A stretch of 64,000 bases of DNA from Microbacterium sediminis (lineage in GTDB: Bacteria > Actinomycetota > Actinomycetes > Actinomycetales > Microbacteriaceae), in contig NZ_CP038256.1 of NCBI RefSeq assembly GCF_004564075.1, forward strand, positions 2,356,001 through 2,420,000, written 5' to 3'. A program made the translations under genes and the position numbers. This document shows, piece by piece, positions 7,966 to 18,801 of the stretch (position 1 is its first letter; every line of letters begins with the position of its first letter). Under the pieces are notes generated by a model. That model was not told the origin of the DNA and ran no database searches. It saw only the letters and a list, made by a program, of their open reading frames with translations.

Positions 7966-8112
7966 CTCGATTGGGTTCGCTTCGCTCACTCCGTTCGACC
8001 CGTCTCCGCTCCGCGGCTTCGCCGCTCCGGTCGACGAGCCCGAGACCCCGCGGCTCGTCGACGGAGCGAAGCGAGCGGAGACGGGTTGAGCGAGCGAAGC
8101 GAGTCGAAACCA
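7966..8112. repeat. Intergenic inverted repeat, copy 1
   Basis: This GC-rich imperfect inverted repeat of about 147 bases lies between tsaE and alr. The left arm runs from GACTCG through CCCGTCTCCGCTCC to GTCGACGAGCC. The right arm runs from GGCTCGTCGAC through GAGCGGAGACGGG to GCGAAGCGAGTC. The single transcript could fold into one long hairpin. The same building blocks recur at 11574-11857 and 26530-26714. No convincing gene overlaps it. Confidence 0.85.
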
Positions 8113-8115
8113 CCC

Positions 8116-9213
8116 CTACACCTCCGTCCGCACGACGCGGTTGCCGATGCGCGTGACGATCTCGTAGTTGATCGTGTCGGCGGCGGCCGCCCACTCCTCC
8201 ACGGCGGGTGCCCCGGTCGCGGGATCGCCGAACAGCACCACCTCGTCGCCCACCGCGACGGGCGCGTCGCCCACGTCGACGACGAACTGGTCCATCGCGA
8301 TCCGTCCGGCCACCGTGAAGCGTCGGCCTCCGATCGTCACCGGCCCGCGCCCCGACGCCTGCCGCGGGATGCCGTCGGCGTAGCCCAGGGGCACGAGCGC
8401 GAACGTGGTCTCGCGCTCCGCGCGGTGCAGGTAGCCGTACGAGGCGCCGTGGCCGGCGGCGACGCGCCGCACGGCGGCGACCCGCGTGCGCAGCGTCATC
8501 GCCGGGGTCAGCCGCAGGCCGGCGGAGGTGAGGTCGTGCAGGGGCGAGAGCCCGTAGAGCCCGATCCCCACGCGGACGGCGTCGAAGCGGGTCTCGGGCA
8601 GCGTGATCGCCGCGGCGGTCGCGGCGAGATGGCGGATCACCGGGCGCACGCCGCGCGCGGCGGCGCGGGCGATGCCGTGCTCGAACACCCGCACCTGCGC
8701 GCGGTCGTCGTCGGGCGAGGTGCCGCTGAGGTGGCTGAACAGGCCCTCCACGCGGATCGCGCCGCGCGCCTGGAGGTCGGCGGCGAGGTCGAACAGCGCC
8801 TCCCACTCGTCCGGCGCGGCGCCGTTGCGCCCCAGCCCGGTCTCGAGCTTGAGGTGCACGCCGACCTCGCGCCCCGCGGCCGCGACCCGCTGCAGCTGCG
8901 CGACGCTCGAGACGCCGAGCTCCACGCCGGCCGCCGCCGCGCGCGCGAAGTCCGCGTCGGGCCCGTGCAGCCAGGCGATGACCGGCGCGTCGATCCCCGC
9001 GCCGCGCAGCTCGTGCGCCTCGGCCAGGTCGGCGACGCCGAGCCGCGTCGCCCCGCCCGCGAGCGCCGCGCGGGCGGCCGTGACCGCCCCGTGCCCGTAG
9101 CCGTCGGCCTTGACCACCGCGATGAACTCGCGCGTGTGCGCCAGCCGCCGCAGCTCGCGGGTGTTGCGCTCGATCGCGCCGGCGTCGATCACCGCCTCGC
9201 GCAGCTCACTCAT
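8116..9213 (-). CDS. alr: Alanine racemase
   Basis: This PLP enzyme interconverts L- and D-alanine for peptidoglycan. The 365-residue product has the PLP lysine in VVKADGYGHG near residue 35 and the C-terminal-domain tyrosine region GASYGYLHRA, giving the two-base racemase mechanism. I chose the ATG at 9213 (MSELREAV); the frame continues upstream into acpS but only as a shadow. The start overlaps the acpS end by 8 bases. Confidence 0.97.
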   Translation of the reverse strand: MSELREAVIDAGAIERNTRELRRLAHTREFIAVVKADGYGHGAVTAARAALAGGATRLGVADLAEAHELRGAGIDAPVIAWLHGPDADFARAAAAGVELGVSSVAQLQRVAAAGREVGVHLKLETGLGRNGAAPDEWEALFDLAADLQARGAIRVEGLFSHLSGTSPDDDRAQVRVFEHGIARAAARGVRPVIRHLAATAAAITLPETRFDAVRVGIGLYGLSPLHDLTSAGLRLTPAMTLRTRVAAVRRVAAGHGASYGYLHRAERETTFALVPLGYADGIPRQASGRGPVTIGGRRFTVAGRIAMDQFVVDVGDAPVAVGDEVVLFGDPATGAPAVEEWAAAADTINYEIVTRIGNRVVRTEV

Positions 9214-9631
9214 CGGCGGACTCCGTCGGTTCCGATGCAGGGAGCCGCTCGCCACCGGCTTCCCGCGTCGATGCGTCGTCGCCCTCGAGCACCGCGTACG
9301 CCACGGCGAGGCCGCCGTCGTGCGACAGCGACAGGTGCGTGCGCGTGATGCCGCGCGCGGCGAGGGTGGCTGCCGTGGCGCCCGTGAGCACGTAGGCGGG
9401 CGCGCGGCGCTCGCCCAGACGCGGCACCTCGATCTCCTGCCAGCTGACGCCGTCGGATCCGCCCAGCGCCTTGATCAGCGCCTCCTTGGCGGCGTAGCGG
9501 GCGGCGAGCGAGCGCAGCGGCAGCTCGCGCTCGTGCGCGCTGAACAGCCGCTCGGCCAGGCGCGGCGACCCCTCGATCTGCTTCTGGAAGCGATCGATGT
9601 CGACCACGTCCACGCCGATCCCGATGATCAC
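9206..9631 (-). CDS. acpS: Holo-[acyl-carrier-protein] synthase
   Basis: AcpS transfers 4'-phosphopantetheine from CoA to the acyl carrier protein of fatty-acid synthesis. The 141-residue product has IGVDVVDIDRF at the N-terminus, holding the Mg-binding Asp, and RYAAKEALIKALG around residues 44-56, holding the catalytic Glu-Ala-Lys region. It starts with GTG at 9631, 13 bases after the glmS stop. The C-terminal 15-20 residues, rich in Glu and Ala, are an extension over the short family form and overlap alr. Confidence 0.96.
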   Translation of the reverse strand: MIIGIGVDVVDIDRFQKQIEGSPRLAERLFSAHERELPLRSLAARYAAKEALIKALGGSDGVSWQEIEVPRLGERRAPAYVLTGATAATLAARGITRTHLSLSHDGGLAVAYAVLEGDDASTREAGGERLPASEPTESADE

Positions 9632-9644
9632 GCGCGGGCCCCGC

Positions 9645-11498
<1,854 letters not shown>

Positions 11499-11573
11499 GC
11501 GAACGATTCTAGGTTCGCGCGCCTGGGAGCCGGCGCGGGGCGCGGTTGCGGCGCGCGGTGGGTTGCGGCTCGC

Positions 11574-11857
11574 GCTCTCGACTCCGCTGCGCTCCGCTCG
11601 AGCCGTCTCCGCTCGCTTCGCTCGGTCGACGAGCCCGCGGGGTCACACTCGCGATGCGCCGCAAGCACCACGGCTCGAGGTCCCGAGCTCTCGACTCGCT
11701 GCGCTCGCTCGAGCCGTCTCCGCTCGCTGCGCTCGGTCGACGAGCCCGCGGGGTCACACTCGTGATGCGCCGCAATCACCACGGCTCGTCGACCGGAGCG
11801 GCGCAGCCGCGGAGCGGAGACGGGTCGAGCGGAGCCGCGAAGCGGCGGAGTCGAGAC
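11574..11857. repeat. Intergenic repeat, copy 2: 113-bp direct repeat plus inverted arm
   Basis: Two direct copies of a 113-base unit start at 11574 and 11687. Each begins GCTCTCGACTC, passes through CTCGAGCCGTCTCCGCTCGC and CGGTCGACGAGCCCGCGGGG, and ends near ATGCGCCGCAA-CACCACGGCTCG. An inverted arm follows from about 11788 to 11857 (GTCGACCGGAGCGGCGCAGC... to GCGGAGTCGAGACC) and can pair with the second copy. The whole 368-base gap between glmS and coaA is essentially this element; I see no gene or clear promoter in it. Confidence 0.85.
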
Positions 11858-11866
11858 CTTGAGGCC

Positions 11867-12811
11867 TTAAACCTTCCGCAGGAGCACCGACTCGACGCCG
11901 TGGTCGGCGCCCTTGCGCAGCACGAGGGTGGCGCGGTGCTTGGTGGGCAACACGTTCTCGATGAGGTTCGGCATGTTGATGTCGTTCCAGTAGCCGAGCG
12001 CGGTCTGCACGGCCTCCTCGTCGCTGAGGTTCGCGAAGACGTTGAAGTACGACGCCGGGTTCGAGAACGCGCCCTCGCGCAGGGCGAGGAAGCGGTTCAC
12101 GTACCAGTTGGTGATGTGCTCGGTCTCGGCATCGACGTAGATGGAGAAGTCGAAGAAGTCGCTCACCGCCACCTCGTTGGGCGACGGCGGCGGCTGCAGC
12201 ACGTTGAGCCCCTCGACGATCACGACATCGGGCCGGCGCACCGTCACCTGCGCGTCGGGAACGATGTCGTAGCGCACGTGCGAGTAGAACGGCGCGTGCA
12301 CGACCTCCTCGCCGCTCTTGACCTTCGTGAGGAACTCCACGAGCGCCCGCCGGTCGTACGACTCGGGGAAGCCCTTGCGCGCCATCAGGCCCCGGCGCTC
12401 GAGCTCGGCGTTGGGATAGAGGAAGCCGTCGGTCGTGATCAGCTCCACGCGCGGCGTGGCCGACCAGCGGCTCATGAGCTCGCGCAGCAGGCGCGCGATC
12501 GTCGACTTGCCCACGGCGACCGATCCGGCCACGCCCACGACGAAGGGCGTGGTGGTGTCGTCCTCGCGGAGGAAGCCGCTCACGTCGCTGCCGATCGCGC
12601 GGTGCGCCTTGGCCCAGATGCTGAGCAGGCGGCTCAGCGGCAGGTACACGTCGCGGACCTCGGTGATGTCGAGGCGGTCGCCGATGCCGCGGATCTGCAC
12701 GATCTCCTGCTCGGTGAGCGGCTGATCCATGCCGGCCGCGAGCCGCGCCCAATCGGCGCGCGCGATCTCCCGGTACCGGGAGTGCGGGAGGGATCCGTCT
12801 GCGGCGCTCAT
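11867..12811 (-). CDS. coaA: Type I pantothenate kinase
   Basis: CoaA phosphorylates pantothenate, the first step of CoA synthesis. The 314-residue product has the P-loop [12 protein letters not shown] near residues 90-101 and the family stretches TTDGFLYPN and IVEGLNVLQ; its length is close to that of E. coli CoaA. I used the ATG at 12811 (MSAADGS); an ATG three codons earlier is possible. It is divergent from ppx over a 76-base gap. CoA made here is the substrate of AcpS two genes away. Confidence 0.96.
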   Translation of the reverse strand: MSAADGSLPHSRYREIARADWARLAAGMDQPLTEQEIVQIRGIGDRLDITEVRDVYLPLSRLLSIWAKAHRAIGSDVSGFLREDDTTTPFVVGVAGSVAVGKSTIARLLRELMSRWSATPRVELITTDGFLYPNAELERRGLMARKGFPESYDRRALVEFLTKVKSGEEVVHAPFYSHVRYDIVPDAQVTVRRPDVVIVEGLNVLQPPPSPNEVAVSDFFDFSIYVDAETEHITNWYVNRFLALREGAFSNPASYFNVFANLSDEEAVQTALGYWNDINMPNLIENVLPTKHRATLVLRKGADHGVESVLLRKV

Positions 12812-12829
12812 CCGCAACATCGTAGCCGC

Positions 12830-12847
12830 GCGGCCGGCGCCGGCCGC
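12830..12847. repeat. Perfect 18-bp GC palindrome between coaA and ppx
   Basis: GCGGCCGGCGCCGGCCGC reads the same on both strands and sits in the divergent coaA-ppx promoter region. It could be an operator or a hairpin in the coaA leader. GC palindromes also arise by chance in such DNA. Confidence 0.5.
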
Positions 12848-12887
12848 ACGGGCGGTGCACCCCGGTCTCTGCGGATACCGTTGCCGT

Positions 12888-13823
12888 ATGCGTCTGGGCG
12901 TCCTCGACATCGGATCGAACACCGTGCATCTGCTCGTGGCCGACGCCCGTCCCGGCGGGCGCCCCCTCGCCACCACGAGCGAGAAGAGCGTGCTGCGCCT
13001 CATGCGCTACCTCGACGACCGCGGCGCGATCACCGACGCCGGCGTGACGGCGATCCTGCGGGCCGTGCGCAAGGCCAAGCGCGTCGCGGCGCAGGAGGGT
13101 GTGGCCGAGCTCGTCGCCACGGCCACCTCCGCGGTGCGGGAGGCCCGCAACGGCCCCGAGGTGATCGCCCGCATCGAGGATGTGATCGGTCAGCCCCTGC
13201 AGGTGCTCGGCGGCGCGGACGAGGCGCGGCTGACGTTCCTGGCCGTGCGCCGCTGGTTCGGGTGGTCGGCCGGGCGGATCCTGCTGTTCGACATCGGTGG
13301 CGGCTCGCTCGAGATCGCCGGCGGCAGCGAGGAGCTGCCGCAGGCCGCGGAGTCGGTGCCGTTGGGCGCCGGACGGATGACGATCGGCTTCCTGCCGAAG
13401 GATCCGCCGGGAGAACGGGCGCTCGAGCGCCTGCGCGAGCACGCCGCCGAGGTGCTGCGGCCCGTGGCGAAGCGGTTCGCGAAGCTGCCGCGTCCGGATC
13501 ACGTGGTCGGCTCGTCGAAGACGATCCGTTCGCTCGCCCGGCTGGCGGGGCACCGCCGCCCGGGCTGGTCGGAGATGGAGCGGTGGATGCTGCCGCGCGA
13601 GTCGTTGGCGTCGTGGATCCCGGTGCTCGCCCGCATCCCGGCGACCGCGCGTCAGGAGCTGCCGGGCATCACGGCCGACCGCACGTTCCAGATCACGGCC
13701 GGGGCCGTGGTGCTGCACGAGGCGATGGCCTCACTCGGCGTCGAGGAACTCGAGGTCAGCCCGTGGGCGCTGCGCGAGGGCGTCATGCTGCGGCGCATCG
13801 AGGAGCTCGAGATCCGCGGCTGA
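12888..13823 (+). CDS. Ppx/GppA-family phosphatase
   Basis: This 311-residue protein has the actin-like ATPase fold of exopolyphosphatase / pppGpp phosphohydrolase: [13 protein letters not shown] at the N-terminus, a central [13 protein letters not shown] and the [10 protein letters not shown] turn. It is the short Ppx1-like form without the C-terminal HD domain. It would hydrolyse polyphosphate or pppGpp; which one cannot be told from sequence. The start is the ATG at 12888. It is the only plus-strand gene inside the minus-strand housekeeping block, divergent from coaA and convergent with glmM. Confidence 0.88.
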   Translation: MRLGVLDIGSNTVHLLVADARPGGRPLATTSEKSVLRLMRYLDDRGAITDAGVTAILRAVRKAKRVAAQEGVAELVATATSAVREARNGPEVIARIEDVIGQPLQVLGGADEARLTFLAVRRWFGWSAGRILLFDIGGGSLEIAGGSEELPQAAESVPLGAGRMTIGFLPKDPPGERALERLREHAAEVLRPVAKRFAKLPRPDHVVGSSKTIRSLARLAGHRRPGWSEMERWMLPRESLASWIPVLARIPATARQELPGITADRTFQITAGAVVLHEAMASLGVEELEVSPWALREGVMLRRIEELEIRG

Positions 13824-13846
13824 CGCGTCGACCGATCGGGTTGCCC

Positions 13847-15202
13847 TTACAGCGCGAGACGCTCCCGGACGACCTCGGCGAGGGCGTCGGCGTGGCGGTG
13901 CGCGGTCGCCTCGTCGGCGGCCTCCACCATCACGCGGACGAGCTGCTCCGTGCCCGACGCGCGCAGCAGCACGCGCCCGGTCTCGCCGAGCTCCGCCGTG
14001 ACGGCCGCCACGGCGTCCTGCACGACGGGGTCGGAGACGCGCTCGCGATCGACGTCCTTCACGTTCACGAGCACCTGCGGGTAGACCGTCATGATCGAGG
14101 CGAGCTCGGCCAGCGACTTGCCGGTGCGCGCCATCTCGGCCACGAGGTGCAGGCCTGTCAGCACGCCGTCGCCGGTCGTGGCGAACTCGCTCATGATGAC
14201 GTGCCCGGACTGCTCGCCGCCGAGGGAATGGCCGCCCTCGGTCATCGCCTCGAGCACGTAGCGGTCGCCGACCGCGGTCTGCACCACGTCGATGCCGCGC
14301 TCGCGCATGGCCCGGTGCAGGCCGAGGTTGCTCATCACGGTGGCGACGAGGGTGTCGTTCGCGAGGTGGCCGCGCTCGTGCATCGAGGCGGCGAGGATCG
14401 CCATGATCTGGTCGCCGTCGACGACGCGTCCGTTCGCGTCCACGGCGAGGCAGCGATCGGCGTCGCCGTCGTGCGCGATGCCCACGTCGGCGCCCAGCCG
14501 CACGACCGCCTCGGCGAGGTGGTCGAGGTGCGTGGATCCGACGCCGTCGTTGATGTTGATGCCGTCGGGATCGGCGCCGATCACCGTCACGCGCGCGCCG
14601 GCGTCGCGGAACGCGTCGGGCGAGACGCCGGACGCCGCGCCGTGGGCGCAGTCGAGCACCACGTGGATGCCGTCGAGGCGGTTGGGCAGCGACGCGAGCA
14701 GGTGGATCAGGTAGCGGTCCTCGGCGTCGCTGAAGCGGCGGATGCGGCCGACGTCGGCGCCGGTGGGCAGCAGGTCGGGGCCGCCGAGGTTGGCCTCGAT
14801 GCGGCGCTCGACCACGTCGGGCAGCTTGACCCCGCCGCGCGCGAACACCTTGATCCCGTTGTCGGGAGCCGGGTTGTGCGAGGCCGAGATCATGATCCCG
14901 AAGTCGGCCTCGAAGTCGCCGATGAGGAACGCCAGGGCCGGCGTGGGGATGACGCCGGCGTCGTAGACGTCGACGCCCGACGAGGCCAGGCCGGCCGAGA
15001 CGGCGGCGGCGAGGAACTCACCCGAGATGCGGGGATCCCGGGCGATGACGGCGCGAGCGCGACGGCCCTGGGCGCGTCGCTGCTCGGCGGAACGGCCCTG
15101 GCCCAGGACGACGGCGGTCGCCTGGGCCAGGGACAGAGCAAGGTCGGCGGTGAGGGTGCCGTTGGCAAGCCCTCGCACGCCGTCCGTGCCGAAAAGCGGC
15201 AT
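13847..15202 (-). CDS. glmM: Phosphoglucosamine mutase
   Basis: GlmM converts glucosamine-6-phosphate to glucosamine-1-phosphate for UDP-GlcNAc. The 451-residue product has the phosphoserine loop ISASHNP near residue 105, the metal loop DGDADR and a C-terminal phosphate-binding RASGTE. It starts 15 bases after the rpsI stop, the usual actinobacterial order rplM-rpsI-glmM. In a GDP-type legionaminate route a phosphoglucosamine mutase is also needed, so GlmM could serve the cluster at 50-58 kb. Confidence 0.98.
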   Translation of the reverse strand: MPLFGTDGVRGLANGTLTADLALSLAQATAVVLGQGRSAEQRRAQGRRARAVIARDPRISGEFLAAAVSAGLASSGVDVYDAGVIPTPALAFLIGDFEADFGIMISASHNPAPDNGIKVFARGGVKLPDVVERRIEANLGGPDLLPTGADVGRIRRFSDAEDRYLIHLLASLPNRLDGIHVVLDCAHGAASGVSPDAFRDAGARVTVIGADPDGININDGVGSTHLDHLAEAVVRLGADVGIAHDGDADRCLAVDANGRVVDGDQIMAILAASMHERGHLANDTLVATVMSNLGLHRAMRERGIDVVQTAVGDRYVLEAMTEGGHSLGGEQSGHVIMSEFATTGDGVLTGLHLVAEMARTGKSLAELASIMTVYPQVLVNVKDVDRERVSDPVVQDAVAAVTAELGETGRVLLRASGTEQLVRVMVEAADEATAHRHADALAEVVRERLAL

Positions 15203-15217
15203 CGGAGGAGGCTCCGA

Positions 15218-15694
15218 TTAACGCTTCGAGAACTGCGAGGCCTTGCGGGCCTTCTTGAGACCGGCCTTCTTGCGCTCGATGACGCGGGCGTCACGCGTGA
15301 GGAAGCCGGCCTTCTTCAGGGTCGGACGGTTGTTCTCGCGGTCGATCTCGTTCAGCGCACGGGCGATGGCGAGGCGCAGGGCGCCGGCCTGGCCCGAGGG
15401 GCCGCCACCCGAGATGCGCGCGATCACGTCGTACGCACCGGTCAGGTTGAGGACCGTGAACGGGTCGGTGATGAGCTGCTGGTGCAGCTTGTTCGGGAAG
15501 TAGTCCTCGAACGTGCGGCCGTTGACCGTGATGGTGCCGGAGCCCGGGACCAGGCGCACGCGGGCGATGGCCTCCTTGCGGCGACCCACGGCGGCGCCGG
15601 GGACGCTCACGACGGGACGGACGGTCTCGACCGCGGCCTCAGCGGGCGTCTCGGTCGAGTAGTTCTGCGGGAAGTCGGTGGTGTCGTTCGCCAC
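15218..15694 (-). CDS. rpsI: 30S ribosomal protein S9
   Basis: The 158-residue product carries the S9 core from about residue 35 ([16 protein letters not shown]) to the conserved tail [12 protein letters not shown], whose last Arg reaches the P-site tRNA. An N-terminal extension of about 30 residues is common in actinobacteria. Start GTG at 15694, 27 bases after rplM. Confidence 0.98.
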   Translation of the reverse strand: MANDTTDFPQNYSTETPAEAAVETVRPVVSVPGAAVGRRKEAIARVRLVPGSGTITVNGRTFEDYFPNKLHQQLITDPFTVLNLTGAYDVIARISGGGPSGQAGALRLAIARALNEIDRENNRPTLKKAGFLTRDARVIERKKAGLKKARKASQFSKR

Positions 15695-15721
15695 GATGAA
15701 TCCTTAGCTGCGGATCGGCGC

Positions 15722-16168
15722 TTACTGCGCGACCTGGTCGAGGGTGTACGTCTTGGGCTGCTGCGCGGCGTGCGGGTGCTCGGCACCGGCGTACACCTTC
15801 AGCTTCGAGAGCTGCTGACGACCAAGGGAGTTCTTGGGCAGCATGCCGCGGATCGCCTTCTCGACGGCGCGGACGGGGTTCTTCTCCAGGAGCTCCGCGT
15901 AGGAGACCGACTTCAGGCCGCCCGGGTAGCCCGAGTGACGGTAGGCCATCTTCTTCTGCAGCTTCTGACCGGTGAGCGCGACCTTGTCGGCGTTCACGAC
16001 GATCACGAAGTCGCCCATGTCCATGTGGGGGGCGAAGGTCGCCTTGTGCTTGCCACGCAGGAGAGCGGCGGCGTGCGAGGCCAGGCGGCCGAGGACCACG
16101 TCGGTGGCGTCGATCACGAGCCACTCGCGCTGGGCCTCACCGGCCTTCGGGGTGTAAGTGCGCGTCAC
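15722..16168 (-). CDS. rplM: 50S ribosomal protein L13
   Basis: The 148-residue product matches L13 with RTYTPK at the N-terminus, [14 protein letters not shown] and [10 protein letters not shown]. The GTG at 16168 gives the normal family length; the longer upstream frame runs into the untranslated leader. A purine-rich GAAAG stretch lies a little far upstream. It is the first gene of the rplM-rpsI-glmM operon. Confidence 0.97.
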   Translation of the reverse strand: MTRTYTPKAGEAQREWLVIDATDVVLGRLASHAAALLRGKHKATFAPHMDMGDFVIVVNADKVALTGQKLQKKMAYRHSGYPGGLKSVSYAELLEKNPVRAVEKAIRGMLPKNSLGRQQLSKLKVYAGAEHPHAAQQPKTYTLDQVAQ

Positions 16169-16187
16169 AGTAGTGCTGCTTTCTTTT

Positions 16188-16203
16188 CGAACGGAGACGT
16201 TCG
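16188..16203. promoter_or_regulatory. Small hairpin in the rplM leader
   Basis: CGAACG-GAGA-CGTTCG forms a 6-bp stem with a 4-base loop, 20 bases upstream of the rplM start. It may affect rplM translation; no known ribosomal-protein binding site was recognised. Confidence 0.35.
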
Positions 16204-16299
16204 TGAATCCCACTCCGGGGCCGTTCTCCCGACGATCTCGGGCCAACGTGCCGGTGGAGGGCTCACGTTCGCGGTGCCCGCAGTGGACACCAAAGAGCA

Positions 16300-16329
16300 A
16301 TCCTAGCACGGCGCGACACGCCCGGTCAC
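16300..16329 (-). promoter_or_regulatory. Candidate rplM promoter
   Basis: Read on the minus strand, GTGACC (16324-16329) and TAGGAT (16300-16305) are separated by 18 bases, resembling a vegetative sigma promoter. It gives an rplM leader of about 125 bases. The -35 box overlaps the last codons of the neighbouring gene. Confidence 0.4.
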
Positions 16330-17024
16330 ACCGTGCGGATCGACTCCGTCGGCGTCGTGCGGTATCCGGCGGTCACGAGGATCGGCAGATGGTCGCTCGA
16401 GCCCTGGGGCAGCGTGACGACCTCGCCGATCGAGAGCCCCTTCGAGGTGACGAAGTCGTAGTGGCCGCGGAAGAAGCGGTAGCGCATGTAGGTGCGCGAG
16501 TCGCTGAGGGTGAGGTCGTAGCCGCGGCGGCGGATCCGCTCCCCCAGGCTCTCCTTGAACACCGGGTAGTTGTAGTCGCCCACCATGAGCGTGGGCGTGC
16601 CGGGGCCGAGCACCTCGAGCGCCTCGAGCGCCGACTTGATCTGGCTGCGACGGAGGGAGTTCAGCGCGGTGAGGGGCGCGGCGTGGAACGAGGCGATCGT
16701 CACCTCTCGGCCGGCGTCGATGTCGTGCAGCTGCACCCCCAGCACGCGCTCGTGCGCGGGCTTGAGCACGATGTCGTGCAGCGACTTCTTCAGGCCCAGC
16801 GACACGCTCTCCTTGAGCCGGAACGTGTTCTCGCGGTAGTACACCGCCAGCCCCAGCCGGTTGCGGTCGGTCGCCGCGGCGAGGCGCATGTCGTCGACCC
16901 GATCGGGCAGGGCCGACACGTCCGCCTCCTGCAGGCACATCACATCGGGCTCGTAGCGGTCCTCGAGCTCCTCGAGCTCGGTCGCCGCCCGGTGCTTGCG
17001 CAGGTTGTACGAGAGCACCTTCAT
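16326..17024 (-). CDS. Endonuclease/exonuclease/phosphatase family protein
   Basis: This 232-residue protein begins with the EEP fold (VLSYNLRKH) and shows CLQEAD with the metal-binding Glu, [16 protein letters not shown] (the GDxN motif) and SSDHLPI with the catalytic Asp-His pair. Such metal-dependent enzymes cleave DNA, phospholipids or phosphosugars; the substrate is not evident. I chose the ATG at 17024 over a GTG three codons upstream. It is the gene upstream of rplM on the same strand. Confidence 0.88.
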   Translation of the reverse strand: MKVLSYNLRKHRAATELEELEDRYEPDVMCLQEADVSALPDRVDDMRLAAATDRNRLGLAVYYRENTFRLKESVSLGLKKSLHDIVLKPAHERVLGVQLHDIDAGREVTIASFHAAPLTALNSLRRSQIKSALEALEVLGPGTPTLMVGDYNYPVFKESLGERIRRRGYDLTLSDSRTYMRYRFFRGHYDFVTSKGLSIGEVVTLPQGSSDHLPILVTAGYRTTPTESIRTV

Positions 17025-17090
17025 GCGGCCCACGCTACGCCCGGCGCCTTGGCGCCCGGTACGGGTTGACTCCGGGCTCGCTCCGAATCC

Positions 17091-18086
17091 CTATTCGAGG
17101 TCGCGGCGGTTGCGGGTGCGCTCGGCGCGGGCCGCGAGCTGGTCGTCGGCGGGGTAGCCGACGGCGGTGAGCGTGAGCCCGCGCGCCTCGAGCACCTTGA
17201 ACGCGCTCGTGCGCTCGCGGGCATCGCGCAGCACCTCGAGATCGGCCGGCCGCAGCTTGCCCTCCCCCACCGCCACGCACGCGCCCACGAGCGCGCGCAC
17301 CATGCTGTGGCAGAACGCGTCGGCCTTGACGTTGGCCACGAGCACGCCGCGCTCGTCGCGCCGCCAGTCGAACTCCAGCAGGGTGCGGATCGTGGTGGCC
17401 TCGGGCCGCGGCTTGCAGTAGGCGGCGAAGTCGTGCAGGCCGATCAGGCTGCGGGCCGCCTCGTCCATCGCGCCGACGTCGAGGTCGGCGCGCACGCGGG
17501 TGGTGCGGTGGCGCTGCAGCGGGTCGTAGCCGGACCGGTCGTCGGCGATCCGGTACTCGTAGCGGCGCCACGCCGCCGAGAAGCGCGCGTCGAAGCCCGC
17601 AGGGGCGGTGCTGACGCGGTGAATCGCGACATCCGAGTACGGGCCGAGCACGCCGGTCGCGCGGCGGGCGATCGCGGCGGCGGGATCGGCGGGGCGCGGC
17701 TCGTTGCGGCGGCGGTGGGTCATGCGCGCCCACTGCTCCTCGGTGAGGTCGGCGTGCGCCACCTGACCCGTGGCGTGCACGCCCGCGTCGGTCCGCCCGG
17801 CCACGACGAGCAGCACGGGCGATCCGGCGATCCGGCTGAGCGCCGCCTCGAGCGTGCCCTGCACGGTGCGCAGCCGCGGCTGGCGCGCCCAGCCCTTAAA
17901 CCCCGACCCGTCGTAGGCGAGGTCGAGGCGGATCCGGTGGGCGGGCTTCGCCGGTTCGCGAGGGGATCCCGCGTCGCGAGGATCGATCGCGGCCGATTCC
18001 TCCTCGCCGGCCGGGATCGACTCGGCAGCTGGGGTCTCCGCCGGGATCGCCTCGTCAGGCGAGGCCCCGGCCGCGTCGGCGGTCAC
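17091..18086 (-). CDS. truA: tRNA pseudouridine(38-40) synthase TruA
   Basis: TruA makes pseudouridine at positions 38-40 of tRNA anticodon arms. The catalytic Asp lies in GRTDAGVHATGQ, with RLDLAYDGSGFKGWARQP before it and FCHSMVRALVG later. The 331-residue length exceeds the usual ~270 because of a disordered Ala/Glu/Pro-rich N-terminal extension of about 45 residues. Start GTG at 18086, overlapping the nucleosidase stop as GTGA. If the extension is not translated, no obvious alternative start lies just before the core. In many actinobacteria truA follows rplQ; here it does not. Confidence 0.93.
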   Translation of the reverse strand: MTADAAGASPDEAIPAETPAAESIPAGEEESAAIDPRDAGSPREPAKPAHRIRLDLAYDGSGFKGWARQPRLRTVQGTLEAALSRIAGSPVLLVVAGRTDAGVHATGQVAHADLTEEQWARMTHRRRNEPRPADPAAAIARRATGVLGPYSDVAIHRVSTAPAGFDARFSAAWRRYEYRIADDRSGYDPLQRHRTTRVRADLDVGAMDEAARSLIGLHDFAAYCKPRPEATTIRTLLEFDWRRDERGVLVANVKADAFCHSMVRALVGACVAVGEGKLRPADLEVLRDARERTSAFKVLEARGLTLTAVGYPADDQLAARAERTRNRRDLE

Positions 18087-18769
18087 AGGCGCCCCAGCGC
18101 GGCGATGACCACGCGGGCGGAGCGCTCCGCGGCGTCGTCGACGTGCGTCTCGAACTGGCTGGCGTCGGGGGCGCACAGATCGCTCACCCCGCGGGCGACG
18201 GCGAAGCGGGCGCCGTGGTTCCCGGCGGTCTGCGCGACCGCGGCGGTCTCCATGTCGATCGACAGCAGCGCGGGGAACAGCTCGCGCAGCCGGTGCGCGA
18301 GGTCGACCGTGACGAACTTGTCGCCCGCGCCGGCGGAGCCGACTCGCACCGAGACCCCCTCGGCGCCCGCGGCGAGCGCCGCGCGCAGCCGCTCGTCGGC
18401 GGGGTAGCTCGCGGGCATGCCGGGCGTCTGCCCGAGCACGTAGCCGAACGCGCGCGCGTCGGCCTCGACGTTCACGGCGGCCTCGCCCACGATCACGTCG
18501 CCCACCGCGACCTCGGCCGCGAGCCCGCCCGCGGTGCCGGCGCTGATGATCGCGACGTCGGGGCCGTAGCGGTGGATCGCGCCGGCCGCGGCGTCGGCGG
18601 CGTTCACCATGCCGATTCCCGAGACCACGAGCACGACCGTGCGGCCGTCGATCACGATGCCGCGATGCTCGGCGCGGCCGATGCGCAGCGGCTCGCTGGC
18701 CTCGCTCGCGGCGGCCAGGAACGGCTGCGCCTCCTCGGGCATGGCGACCTGGATCACGAACGCTGTCAC
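18083..18769 (-). CDS. 5'-methylthioadenosine/S-adenosylhomocysteine nucleosidase family protein
   Basis: The 228-residue product belongs to the PNP/UDP phosphorylase fold. It shows SGIGMVNAA, SAGTAGGLA, the purine-site SIDMETAAVAQ with the catalytic Glu, and RGVSDLC with the Asp that protonates the purine. It probably hydrolyses MTA and SAH, recycling methionine and clearing radical SAM by-products. The GTG start at 18769 gives VTAFVIQVAMPEEAQ, matching the family N-terminus. It is coupled to truA by a 4-base overlap. Confidence 0.88.
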   Translation of the reverse strand: MTAFVIQVAMPEEAQPFLAAASEASEPLRIGRAEHRGIVIDGRTVVLVVSGIGMVNAADAAAGAIHRYGPDVAIISAGTAGGLAAEVAVGDVIVGEAAVNVEADARAFGYVLGQTPGMPASYPADERLRAALAAGAEGVSVRVGSAGAGDKFVTVDLAHRLRELFPALLSIDMETAAVAQTAGNHGARFAVARGVSDLCAPDASQFETHVDDAAERSARVVIAALGRL

Positions 18770-18801
18770 ACCACGAGCGTAGGCGACCGCGCCGGGGCGG
18801 A

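Noticed and set aside
11574..11857. CRISPR array or insertion sequence
   Set aside because: The two 113-base units are too long, lack variable spacers, and no cas or transposase gene is in the window.
11546..16306. 1586-codon open frame on the plus strand
   Set aside because: It lies opposite glmM, coaA and rplM-rpsI and has the Arg/Ala/His/Asp-rich composition of a GC shadow. The opposite strand carries well-known proteins.
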